From: Bacteroidota bacterium
GTDB taxonomy: Bacteria > Bacteroidota > Bacteroidia > Chitinophagales > Chitinophagaceae
Assembly (NCBI GenBank): GCA_947463975.1
Contig: CANHUW010000060.1
Coordinates: 1-8,940 of the forward strand
Length of the DNA: 8,940 nt
Direction of reading: 5' to 3'
The position numbers and the translations under genes were made by a program. Within the stretch, counting starts at the first letter, position 1; each line of letters starts with the position of its first letter. The notes beneath the pieces were generated by a model. That model was not told where the DNA came from and searched no databases. It saw only the letters and a list, made by a program, of their open reading frames with translations. Below are positions 1-7,054 of the stretch, one piece after another.

Positions 1-328
1 ACAGTGGATTTTGGAAACTAAATGGGCATTAGGTAAAACGGATAAAGATGCTGTAGTAATGATGCATGAAGTTGATTATATATCGGAAGGTAAAAAGTAT
101 TCCGTACAAAGTAGTTTGGTGTTAACGGGTAAAAATCATGAACATACTGCTATGGCAAGTACGGTTGGATTTCCATTAGGCATTGCTGCAGAAGCTTATT
201 TAAAAGGTCAATTGAATATTACAGGATTACATATACCCACAATACCAGAACTTTATCAGCCCATTTTATCAAAATTAAAAGAAGAAGGAATTGAATTTTA
301 TGAGGAAACTGTTGGTTCCCATTCATAA
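1..328 (+). CDS. Saccharopine dehydrogenase, C-terminal part (cut by window edge)
   Basis: This is the last 108 codons of a gene that begins left of the window. The frame is open from base 2, and the first in-frame TTG at 11 is not a real start. The fragment resembles the C-terminal end of saccharopine dehydrogenase (NADP+, L-glutamate-forming; LYS9 type). It shows the KW-L---DKD segment near its start, the SSL-x-x-x-G stretch, AM-x-x-TVG-x-P-x-GIAA, and a tail with a P-x-x-x-E-x-Y-x-P pattern followed by EEGIEF. The family interconverts saccharopine with glutamate and aminoadipate semialdehyde, in lysine breakdown or aminoadipate metabolism. The Rossmann nucleotide-binding N-terminus is not visible, so cofactor preference cannot be judged. 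The last ten codons overlap the end of rnr on the other strand. A related family member with another substrate cannot be excluded from the C-terminus alone. Confidence 0.85.
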   Translation, partial: QWILETKWALGKTDKDAVVMMHEVDYISEGKKYSVQSSLVLTGKNHEHTAMASTVGFPLGIAAEAYLKGQLNITGLHIPTIPELYQPILSKLKEEGIEFYEETVGSHS

Positions 329-2274
329 TCAATTTGTCTTTTATCTAAATTAGCAGAAACCACACGAATGGTGACTTTATCTCCCATACTGAATTTTCTT
401 CCAGATCTTCTTCCCACTAAAGAATAGCTTGATTCAACATGTCTAAAATCGTCTATTCTAGATAAACTAGTAATGTTGACTAAGCCCTCACATTTATGTT
501 CAACAGTCTCTACCCAGAAACCAAAACTTGAAACACCACTAATGACACCTTCAAACACTTGACCAACATAATCACGCATAAATTCAACTTGTTTGTATTT
601 ATTGGATGCGCGTTCAGCTTCCATGGCTGCTCTTTCTCGCTCACTACAATGCACACATTTTTCTTCTAAACCACCATCATTTATTGGTCGACCCATTAAA
701 ACACTTTGAACAATTCTGTGAACCAATACATCAGGATATCTTCTTATAGGTGAAGTAAAATGACAATAATATTCAAAACCTAAGCCATAATGCCCAATAT
801 TATTGGTGGTATATACAGCTTTAGCCATAGTTCTAATTCCTAATTGTTCCAATACATGCTGTTCAGGTTTTCCATGTGCTGACAACATTAAATTATTAAA
901 ACTTTGTGCAATTTTTTCTGGAGTACTCAAATCAAATGGATATCCATGTGATAAAGCAAATGATACAAATGGAGCTAATTTTTCTTCATTGGGTTGATCG
1001 TGAACTCTATAAGGAAAAGGTAAAACCTCAGATTTTATTTTAATCTTTCCCATTTTTTCAGCAATCAATTGATTGGCTTTTAACATCAATTCTTCAATCA
1101 ATTGATGAGAGGCTTTACTTTCTTTAACGGTTATGCCAGTTGGCTTACCTTTTTCATCTAATGTAAAACGTACTTCTTGAGAAGAAAAATTAATTGCACC
1201 ATTTTCAAAACGTTTTTTTCTCAAGCTTTGTGTATAGTCGGCCAACCATAAAATGACCTCTGAATGATCTCCTTGTTTTGTTTCGATAATTTCTTGCACC
1301 TGTTCGTAGGTAAATCTTCTGTCAGAATAAATAATTGTTTTACCATACCATGTATTGACAACTTTTTTAGAAGCGTCTAATTCAAAACAAGCAGAAAAAG
1401 TTAATTTTTCTTCATGAGGTCTCAATGAACATAATTCATTAGAAATCTTTTCGGGTAACATGGGGTACACTCTATCAGGTAAATAAACAGAAGTGGCTCT
1501 ATCATAGGCTTCCTGATCTACTGCAGTACCTGGTTGTACATAATGGGATACATCCGCAATATGCACACCAATTTCTATATTTCCATTAGCTAATTTTTGA
1601 AAAGAAATCGCATCGTCAAAATCTTTAGCATCTACCGGGTCTATTGTAAAAGTTAACACTTTACGATAATCTTTTCTTGTTGCAATTTCTTCAGGTGTTA
1701 AATCTGCAGACAATTTATTGGCGAAATCCATCACTTCCTGACTAAACTGTAAATTAAATCCAGCTTCTGCAACAATAGATTTCATTGCTTGATCGTTCTC
1801 TTGTTCAGCAGTAAATATCTCTAATACTTCCCCTTCAGGTTTTTTACTGGCTTTATCCCAAGTAGTCAATTGAACAATTACCCTGTCTTTGTCTTTTGCG
1901 CCATTTAATTTATTCAATGGTATATAGATATCGGGCATGGGGGTAATAGTGTTCGGAATGAAGAAAGCATGTCTTTCGCTTACTTGCATTACTCCAGCAA
2001 AAGAAACCTGCTTTCTTTTAATTACCTCTAAAATCTTACCTTCTTTTTTACCTGTGCCCTGTCTAATTTTGGTAATCTTTACCCTAACTTCATCCCCTTT
2101 TAATGCAGTATTAAAGTCAGTAGGAAAAACTAGTATATCGTTTTCCATATTAGGCACCATTACAAAACCCATACCTGATTTAGCAATATCTAAAACACCT
2201 TGATAGGTTGCTGCCAAATTGGTTTGCTTAGTTGTGTTTTTTTTATGTCTAGTTGTTTTCTCTTTCTTTCCCAT
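298..2274 (-). CDS. rnr: Ribonuclease R (3'-5' exoribonuclease, RNB family)
   Basis: A 658-aa cytoplasmic, processive 3'-5' exoribonuclease that degrades structured RNA and takes part in rRNA and mRNA turnover. After a short lysine-rich leader come two cold-shock/OB domains (about residues 24-85 and 90-155), the RNB catalytic domain (about 200-525) and a C-terminal S1 domain (about 570-650). The catalytic metal-binding aspartates are visible in the DPVDAKDFDD motif as D212, D218, D220 and D221. The RNB signature HFTSPIRRYPD is at 505-515. It is shorter than E. coli RNase R (813 aa) because it lacks the N-terminal helix-turn-helix extension and the long basic C-terminal tail. The start is the only ATG before the first OB domain and lies inside lpxK, a 26-bp overlap that suggests translational coupling. 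It appears to be the last gene of the minus-strand cluster. The 3' end overlaps the convergent saccharopine dehydrogenase gene by 31 bp. Function is clear from conserved motifs; RNase II is less likely given the order of domains and the phylum. Confidence 0.96.
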   Translation of the reverse strand: MGKKEKTTRHKKNTTKQTNLAATYQGVLDIAKSGMGFVMVPNMENDILVFPTDFNTALKGDEVRVKITKIRQGTGKKEGKILEVIKRKQVSFAGVMQVSERHAFFIPNTITPMPDIYIPLNKLNGAKDKDRVIVQLTTWDKASKKPEGEVLEIFTAEQENDQAMKSIVAEAGFNLQFSQEVMDFANKLSADLTPEEIATRKDYRKVLTFTIDPVDAKDFDDAISFQKLANGNIEIGVHIADVSHYVQPGTAVDQEAYDRATSVYLPDRVYPMLPEKISNELCSLRPHEEKLTFSACFELDASKKVVNTWYGKTIIYSDRRFTYEQVQEIIETKQGDHSEVILWLADYTQSLRKKRFENGAINFSSQEVRFTLDEKGKPTGITVKESKASHQLIEELMLKANQLIAEKMGKIKIKSEVLPFPYRVHDQPNEEKLAPFVSFALSHGYPFDLSTPEKIAQSFNNLMLSAHGKPEQHVLEQLGIRTMAKAVYTTNNIGHYGLGFEYYCHFTSPIRRYPDVLVHRIVQSVLMGRPINDGGLEEKCVHCSERERAAMEAERASNKYKQVEFMRDYVGQVFEGVISGVSSFGFWVETVEHKCEGLVNITSLSRIDDFRHVESSYSLVGRRSGRKFSMGDKVTIRVVSANLDKRQIDYEWEPTVSS

Positions 2275-3352
2275 TGTTATTAGTATAAAATTGTGCTACA
2301 TAATCCATCACTAATTGATTGAATATTGTTTCAGCATCAAATAAAAAAATGGGCTTAATAGGTAAAACATATAAAGGAATATCATGCAATTCCTCCGTGT
2401 ATTTTACTAATCTAACAGCATCTTTTTCCGTTGTTAAAATTAATTTGCTCTTGGCTTGAATCTCTTCAAACTTTAGTTTGATTTCTTGTAAATCATCTAT
2501 AGAAAATATATGATGATCGCTATAGGTTAATTGATAGTAGGTATGAGTATGTTCATGTAAATAATTTTTTAAAGGCAAAGGATTTGCGATGCCACATACT
2601 AATAAAACCTCATCTCTCAATGTCAAAACCCATTGATCTGATGGATGATAAATATGATATGGAGTTTCATAATCAATACTTGTAAAAAATACACTTTGAT
2701 GTTGTTCAGGGTATAATTTTTCAATGATTTCATCTCTTTCTGATTCAGATAAATCTTTAGGACATTTAGTTACAACTATAATACTTGCTCTTTTAGCAGA
2801 CTTTCTTTCGTCTCTTAAATCTCCAGTAGGTATAAAAAAGTCGTCAGTATATAAATTATTATAATCTGTCAATAAAATATTAAAATCTGCAACAATCTCT
2901 CTATGTTGGAATGCATCATCTAAAATTATGGCCTGCAAATTGGGCACATCTTGAATTAATTGTGGAATGGCTTCAATTCTTCTTTCTCCAACAGCCACAG
3001 CAACATTTGGGAATTTTATATGAAACTGCATTGGTTCATCCCCAATTTCCAAAGCAGTGGTTTGAGCATTTGCTAAAGCATATCCCTTAGTCTTTCTTTT
3101 ATACCCCCTACTCAAAGTGGCCATTTTATAATCATCCGCTAGAATCGATAGTAAATGTTCCACCATTGGTGACTTCCCAGTTCCTCCCATTGATAAATTA
3201 CCAATACAAATCATTGGTACATTAAATCTAACTGATTTTAAATATTGTTTTTGAAACATCCAGTTTCTGCATGCCACTATCCAACCATATAAAATAGCAA
3301 ATGGAAGAAGTAAAACACGAAAAGATTTTAAAAAAAGGTTATTAAAATTCAT
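2249..3352 (-). CDS. lpxK: Tetraacyldisaccharide 4'-kinase (lipid A biosynthesis)
   Basis: Membrane-associated kinase that phosphorylates the 4' position of the lipid A disaccharide precursor with ATP, acting at the inner face of the cytoplasmic membrane. The 367-aa product opens with a hydrophobic helix (about residues 11-28) that would anchor it. The LpxK form of Walker A, GNLSMGGTGKSP, follows at 51-62. Further family marks are LSRGY at 80-84, IGDEP at 103-107, the DD-x-x-QHR motif at 145-151 that holds the catalytic Asp/His pair, and TTEKDA near the C-terminus. The frame is open upstream to an ATG at 3445, but that adds 31 residues encoded within the preceding cyclo-ligase gene. The ATG at 3352 gives the usual N-terminus, leaves an 11-bp overlap with the cyclo-ligase, and has a weak GGAA a few bases upstream. 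Its presence indicates an outer membrane with lipid A that carries, at least transiently, a 4'-phosphate. Confidence 0.95.
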   Translation of the reverse strand: MNFNNLFLKSFRVLLLPFAILYGWIVACRNWMFQKQYLKSVRFNVPMICIGNLSMGGTGKSPMVEHLLSILADDYKMATLSRGYKRKTKGYALANAQTTALEIGDEPMQFHIKFPNVAVAVGERRIEAIPQLIQDVPNLQAIILDDAFQHREIVADFNILLTDYNNLYTDDFFIPTGDLRDERKSAKRASIIVVTKCPKDLSESERDEIIEKLYPEQHQSVFFTSIDYETPYHIYHPSDQWVLTLRDEVLLVCGIANPLPLKNYLHEHTHTYYQLTYSDHHIFSIDDLQEIKLKFEEIQAKSKLILTTEKDAVRLVKYTEELHDIPLYVLPIKPIFLFDAETIFNQLVMDYVAQFYTNNNGKERENN

Positions 3353-3908
3353 AAATGTTCCAAGGCGTAATGCACTGAGACAAAGGTACATCAAATTGAT
3401 GGGTATCCTCCATTTTAGGAAGAGGTTCAAAATAAGATATACCAATTCTTTTGACAGGCTGCTTTAATCTAGCAAAATACCTATCATAATACCCTTTCCC
3501 ATAACCAATTCTATGACCTGAAAGATCAAAGCCAATCAAGGGTACAAAAAAAGTATCTAATTGATGGGGATGAATAATTTGCTTTGGAAGAGGTTCCTGT
3601 ATACCCCATTTATTAATGCTTTGCTCGTCTGTTGCTTCGTAAAATTCCATGGAATAATCCTGGTCATTGATAATAGGATAAGCAACAGTAAGATGCGGTA
3701 TACAGTATTTTAAATATTTTATAAATAATAAAGTATTGGGTTCAGCATGATTTTCTGAAGGATAAAAACTGCCAAAAATATGAGTCGTTGACCAATCTAG
3801 TTTTTGTAATTGAATAAGCAATAAATCATCTAATTTAATGCAATCAGCTTCAGTAAGTGCTTGTCTTTTTGCTAATAATTCTTTTCTAGCTGCTGATTTT
3901 AACATCAT
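3342..3908 (-). CDS. ygfA: 5-formyltetrahydrofolate cyclo-ligase (5,10-methenyl-THF synthetase)
   Basis: Cytoplasmic enzyme that uses ATP to convert 5-formyl-THF to 5,10-methenyl-THF, returning a stored and inhibitory folate to the one-carbon pool. The 188-aa product has the usual family length. The N-terminus carries the basic helix KSAARKELLAKRQ (4-16). FGSFYPSENHAEPNT follows at 45-59, with the substrate-region glutamate at E56. The diagnostic loop G-x-x-IGYGKGYYDRYF lies at 131-145, followed by IGISYFEP (155-162) and FDVPL (172-176). Two adjacent ATG codons (3908 and 3905) could serve as the start and differ by one Met; no Shine-Dalgarno sequence decides between them. It lies 19 bp after rsmD and overlaps the lpxK start by 11 bp. 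Nothing about its lpxK and rsmD neighbours suggests a role beyond folate housekeeping. The symbol is that of the E. coli homologue. Confidence 0.93.
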   Translation of the reverse strand: MMLKSAARKELLAKRQALTEADCIKLDDLLLIQLQKLDWSTTHIFGSFYPSENHAEPNTLLFIKYLKYCIPHLTVAYPIINDQDYSMEFYEATDEQSINKWGIQEPLPKQIIHPHQLDTFFVPLIGFDLSGHRIGYGKGYYDRYFARLKQPVKRIGISYFEPLPKMEDTHQFDVPLSQCITPWNIYEF

Positions 3909-3927
3909 CTAATGTACATCTTTTTAG

Positions 3928-4470
3928 TTATTCAACACATTGAAAAAAACTAAAAATAGTAGATCCATAATTTCTTGAAAATTGAAACCCTTCAAATTTT
4001 TCATAATTATTTCTTGGAGTATGTTCCAATACAAAGAAACCTTCAGAAGCAATTAACTTCTTTTGAACGATTATTTTGGGTAAATCATCAATCGTGTTCA
4101 ATGCATATGGTGGCCCAGCAAAAATAACATCGTATTGGTTATTACAGGTATTTAAAAATTGAAAAACATCCATTCTTAATAACTGAACATTGTCCATTTT
4201 TAACATGTCTACATTTTTCTTGATAAAATCTGCCATCACCCCATCTTTTTCAACAATAGTTAATTGGGAGGCTCCTCTGGAAGCTAATTCATAACTAATA
4301 CAACCAGTACCTCCAAATAAATCCAATGTATTGGCATCTTCAATAGAAACACGGGTATGTAAAATATTAAATAAACCTTCCTTGGCTATATCCGTGGTAG
4401 GTCTGGTATAAGGCATATTAGTTGGAGGATGAATTCTTCGACCCCCGTATTTTCCAGATATAATTCTCAT
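3928..4470 (-). CDS. rsmD: 16S rRNA (guanine966-N2)-methyltransferase RsmD, with substituted GPPY motif
   Basis: S-adenosylmethionine-dependent methyltransferase expected to methylate N2 of a guanine in the 16S rRNA 3' domain (E. coli G966) during 30S maturation. The 180-aa product has normal length. The RsmD N-terminal signature is visible as MRIISGKYGGRR (1-12) and TRPTTDIAKEGLFNIL (22-37). The Rossmann SAM-binding motif I is LDLFGGTG at 49-56, motif II is VEKD at 73-76, and an acidic motif III is at D101. The catalytic motif, normally D/N-PP-Y/F, reads GPPY at 119-122 (FAGPPYAL in context), so the aspartate that usually contacts the target amino group is absent. All other family motifs are intact, which argues against decay. 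The ATG directly follows the stop codon of the DUF3822 gene with no intervening base. The identification is firm; activity with the substituted motif is uncertain. Confidence 0.92.
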   Translation of the reverse strand: MRIISGKYGGRRIHPPTNMPYTRPTTDIAKEGLFNILHTRVSIEDANTLDLFGGTGCISYELASRGASQLTIVEKDGVMADFIKKNVDMLKMDNVQLLRMDVFQFLNTCNNQYDVIFAGPPYALNTIDDLPKIIVQKKLIASEGFFVLEHTPRNNYEKFEGFQFSRNYGSTIFSFFQCVE

Positions 4471-5259
4471 TTAAAAAATAAAATAAGTAGCAAAATGATC
4501 CCCAAATTCTTCTGGAGCTTGTTCAATAATCGCTTTATTAAAATAATTTCCTAACGCTACTGCCCATTGATGATTATCAGGATGATACCCTATTAAAAAC
4601 AAACTAGAAACATTAGGATCAAACTGGATGTGCCTACAAGTATTTAAAATATTATAGACATTTTGAGCATCTTCAGCTTCTTCAAAATATTTCAAAAATT
4701 GTACACTTTGCTGATGCATCATCATCACAATATAATAAGATTCAAAAAAATACACGTAAACACCATCTTCAATTGCATCTTTGACAATCGCATTTGCATA
4801 ATGCATCCATCTTCCTGTTGGAAAAGCTCTAGTTAATAAAGTTTGGTATACATCTGGAATAGAAGAAATCAACACTTGATTGTCCTGTAATGTACTCACC
4901 AATAATTCTTGATCTGCCTGAATTCCAAATACCAAGTTTAACTCATTTTGATAAATGGTATCATCTTTAATGTTTTGCACTTTACTAATGACAACTCTTG
5001 CATTGTTCATTACAAAATAAACATGATGATATACAGCATGCATCAATTTAGAATTATTTTGTAAATATGCTAGTAATTGTGCAAAGCCGTTTAGATCCGT
5101 CCCACTTACAAATGATTCAAAAGCAATATATTTATTAGATTCAAGATGTTTGACAGCAAAATGAATGGAATGATGATCTACAATAATGTATAAATCTTCT
5201 ACTTTATGATTAGCAGTACTTTCTAAAATCCCGTAAATGCCTATTTTCTTCTTTGCCAT
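4471..5259 (-). CDS. DUF3822 family protein, function unknown
   Basis: A 262-aa protein that I assign to DUF3822, a Bacteroidota family found next to rsmD, from its N-terminal pattern and gene order. No signal peptide or membrane segment is visible, so it is probably cytoplasmic. The N-terminal part runs EDLYIIVDHHSIHFAVKH (about 21-38) and then FESFV. This alternation of beta strands with a short polar turn resembles the first phosphate-loop hairpin of actin-like (PilM/GspL-type) folds; that is my inference, and no complete ATPase motif set can be read. A middle section (roughly 100-150) looks like the second half of such a repeat. The C-terminus is rich in aromatic residues (HFATYFIF). It is the first gene of the minus-strand cluster, follows the divergent spacer at 5260-5335, and its TAA abuts the rsmD ATG. 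The start is the first ATG, giving the expected N-terminus. A role in ribosome or rRNA maturation is suggested only by position. Confidence 0.8.
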   Translation of the reverse strand: MAKKKIGIYGILESTANHKVEDLYIIVDHHSIHFAVKHLESNKYIAFESFVSGTDLNGFAQLLAYLQNNSKLMHAVYHHVYFVMNNARVVISKVQNIKDDTIYQNELNLVFGIQADQELLVSTLQDNQVLISSIPDVYQTLLTRAFPTGRWMHYANAIVKDAIEDGVYVYFFESYYIVMMMHQQSVQFLKYFEEAEDAQNVYNILNTCRHIQFDPNVSSLFLIGYHPDNHQWAVALGNYFNKAIIEQAPEEFGDHFATYFIF

Positions 5260-5318
5260 GGTGTAAAATCTTATGCAATGATATAAAAAAAGGGGCAGTT
5301 CTTTACTAAAACTAATTG

Positions 5319-5326
5319 TAGATTTG
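5319..5326 (+). promoter_or_regulatory. Bacteroidota -7 box TAGATTTG for the MATE gene
   Basis: TAGATTTG matches the known Bacteroidota sigma-ABfr -7 consensus TAnnTTTG at every fixed position. It lies in the 76-bp divergent spacer, nine bases before the MATE ATG. The -33 TTG element is not well matched; only a GTTC-like stretch sits around 5298-5301. A start of transcription about 5-8 bases downstream would leave a leader of only a few bases. On the opposite strand TATCATTG (5276-5283) is a one-mismatch candidate for the DUF3822-rsmD cluster, too weak to call separately. Confidence 0.5.
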
Positions 5327-5335
5327 TAAATATAT

Positions 5336-6694
5336 ATGAGTTATTCAGCGTCTACCCCTTCCTTACAGGTTAATATCAGCAGTAAGCAAATATTGGCTAT
5401 TTCATTACCCATTGCCTTGGCAATCCTAGTTCCTCAAATCAATTTTGTAATCAATAATATTTTTTTAGGGGCTTTAAGTAAAAAAGCCTTAGCAATTGGA
5501 GGAATTACTGGCGTGTATTACCTCATTTTTGGCGTGATGGGCCAAGGACTAAATAATGGACTTCAAGCCTTAATTTCAAGAAGAGCAGGCGAAAACAGAG
5601 TAGATGAAATTGGCATTCTATTTTCTCAAGGCGTACTTATATCCTTGTTTTTATCCATCTTTGGAATCAGCTTTACCTACTTAATTGCACCAACTATTTT
5701 CCATGCGCTTTTGCAAGATGCAGATAGAGCCAATATCGTCATTGAATTTTTAAAAATTAGAATTTGGGGTATTCCATTCTTATTTATTTATCAAATGCGC
5801 AATGCATTGCTGGTTGGAACCAACCAAAGTAAATTCTTAATCATTGGAACAGCCACTGAAGCAATTATCAATATCTTTTTTGACTATAGTTTAATATTTG
5901 GCCATTTTGGATTTACAGCATTGGGTATTCATGGTGCAGCTTATGCTTCAATCATAGCTGAGTCGATGGGCTTATTGGTCATTTATCTAGTTATTCATTA
6001 TCAGAAAATAGGTGAAAGATTTGACTTATTTAGGAAATTTAGTTTTAAATGGGATTATGTTCAGTTAATTCTTACTCAATCGATGCCTATCATAGCACAG
6101 TATATGATTAGTATTATTAGTTGGGAATTCTTTTATATTTTAATAGAACATAGAGGCGAACAATCTCTTGCAGTGTCTAATTCAATGCGAAATATTTTTG
6201 GATTTTTTGGCAGTTTTACATGGGCTTTTGCTGCAACCTCTAGCTCCATGGTTAGTAATATCATTGGGCAAAACATGGAAGACAAAGTAATTCCTTTAAT
6301 AGTGAAAATTATGAAATGGAGTCTTGGATTTGCTGTGCTCGTATTTATTTTACTAAATGTGTTTGCACACCAATTTTTATCCATTTATGGACAAGGCGAG
6401 GACTTTATGCAAGAAGGAATACCAGTATTAAGAGTAGTATCCGTTGCTTTGTTATTTATGTCAATTGCTACTGTTTGGCTGAATGGAGTTACAGGAACAG
6501 GTAACTCATCTGTTAATTTAGCCATTGAATTTATGGCAATTATAATATACATCGTCTATAGTTATTTAACGATAGAATACTATCATTTACCTATTACCAT
6601 TGGATGGATGTGTGAAATTATTTATTGGATTAGTCTTTTAATACCATCTTATTGGTATATCAAATCTATGCGATGGAAAGGATTGAAAATATAA
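5336..6694 (+). CDS. MATE family multidrug/cation antiporter
   Basis: A 452-aa integral inner-membrane protein predicted to export organic cations or drugs in exchange for Na+ or H+. About twelve hydrophobic segments are visible, starting at residues 18-45 and 52-80, in the two-bundle arrangement of the MATE (NorM/DinF-like) family. Family patterns include SLPIALAILVPQ in the first helix, GLNNGLQALISRRAGE (71-86) at the end of the second, RNALLVGTNQSK (155-166), GIHGAAYASI (197-206) as the end of the first bundle, and GVTGTGNSS (384-392) in the second. The length is normal and the reading frame intact. The next in-frame Met is at 68, after the first helices, so the ATG at 5336 must be the start. 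No Shine-Dalgarno sequence precedes it; a -7 promoter box lies directly upstream. It is transcribed alone, away from DUF3822-rsmD and into folB, ending 2 bp from the folB stop. The substrate cannot be told from sequence. Confidence 0.93.
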   Translation: MSYSASTPSLQVNISSKQILAISLPIALAILVPQINFVINNIFLGALSKKALAIGGITGVYYLIFGVMGQGLNNGLQALISRRAGENRVDEIGILFSQGVLISLFLSIFGISFTYLIAPTIFHALLQDADRANIVIEFLKIRIWGIPFLFIYQMRNALLVGTNQSKFLIIGTATEAIINIFFDYSLIFGHFGFTALGIHGAAYASIIAESMGLLVIYLVIHYQKIGERFDLFRKFSFKWDYVQLILTQSMPIIAQYMISIISWEFFYILIEHRGEQSLAVSNSMRNIFGFFGSFTWAFAATSSSMVSNIIGQNMEDKVIPLIVKIMKWSLGFAVLVFILLNVFAHQFLSIYGQGEDFMQEGIPVLRVVSVALLFMSIATVWLNGVTGTGNSSVNLAIEFMAIIIYIVYSYLTIEYYHLPITIGWMCEIIYWISLLIPSYWYIKSMRWKGLKI

Positions 6695-6696
6695 AA

Positions 6697-7050
6697 TTAT
6701 TTTCTAGTTTTTTCAATGGAAATAGCAGTAGCACCTTCAAATGATGGAATGTATAATTTCTGCTTGGTAATTTTCACAAAAACTTTATCTACTAGTAAGT
6801 GATCTAATAATATTTGGGAAGCAATCTTATCTACTAATGTTTCTAATAATGGTGTTGGAATATCCATTATTGAACGAACAAGTTCATAAACTTGCACATA
6901 ATCTATAGTTTGGTCAATCTTTTCTACCCTATCAACTTTTGGTGTAAAATCAATAATGATATCCAATTTAAAATGATTGCCGATTTTCTTTTCAGCTTCA
7001 TATAAACCATGAAACCCATAAAATTCCAAATCTGTTAAATAGATCTTCAT
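6697..7050 (-). CDS. folB: Dihydroneopterin aldolase
   Basis: Enzyme of folate biosynthesis that cleaves 7,8-dihydroneopterin to 6-hydroxymethyl-7,8-dihydropterin and glycolaldehyde, working in the cytoplasm usually as an octamer. The 117-aa product matches the family length of about 120. Conserved positions can be aligned to the S. aureus enzyme: YGFHG (11-15), E20 in EAEKKIG, Y51 in TIDYVQV, E70 in LLETLVDKIA, and the catalytic lysine K96 in VKITKQKLYIP. The frame stays open to an ATG at 7089, but those 13 extra residues fall inside the trxB coding region and do not resemble the family. The ATG at 7050 gives the standard MKIYLTDL beginning and lies 4 bp after the trxB stop, so the two genes are very likely co-transcribed. 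The trxB pairing carries no obvious pathway logic. The gene ends 2 bp from the convergent MATE gene. Confidence 0.92.
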   Translation of the reverse strand: MKIYLTDLEFYGFHGLYEAEKKIGNHFKLDIIIDFTPKVDRVEKIDQTIDYVQVYELVRSIMDIPTPLLETLVDKIASQILLDHLLVDKVFVKITKQKLYIPSFEGATAISIEKTRK

Positions 7051-7054
7051 GTGA

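Noticed and set aside
270..277. Minus-strand TAATTTTG, a -7 box match inside the saccharopine dehydrogenase gene
   Set aside because: It would drive antisense transcription away from any gene start on that strand, and has no supporting -33 element.
2235..2246. A_AAA_AAC slippery heptamer within a run of eight A residues near the start of rnr (codons 11-13), close to the overlap with lpxK
   Set aside because: The heptamer is in the correct frame, but no stimulatory hairpin or Shine-Dalgarno element is evident, AAAAAAC is a weak bacterial slip site, and A-runs are common in AT-rich lysine codons.
3381..3388. Minus-strand TACCTTTG, a perfect -7 box match 28 bases upstream of the lpxK ATG
   Set aside because: It lies inside the cyclo-ligase coding sequence, lacks a TTG at the -33 spacing, and the six fixed, mostly A/T positions will match by chance several times in a window of this size.
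3353..3445. Hydrophobic 31-residue N-terminal extension of LpxK that could look like a second membrane helix
   Set aside because: It is the cyclo-ligase gene read in another frame; the ATG at 3352 already gives the LpxK membrane helix followed by Walker A at the usual spacing.
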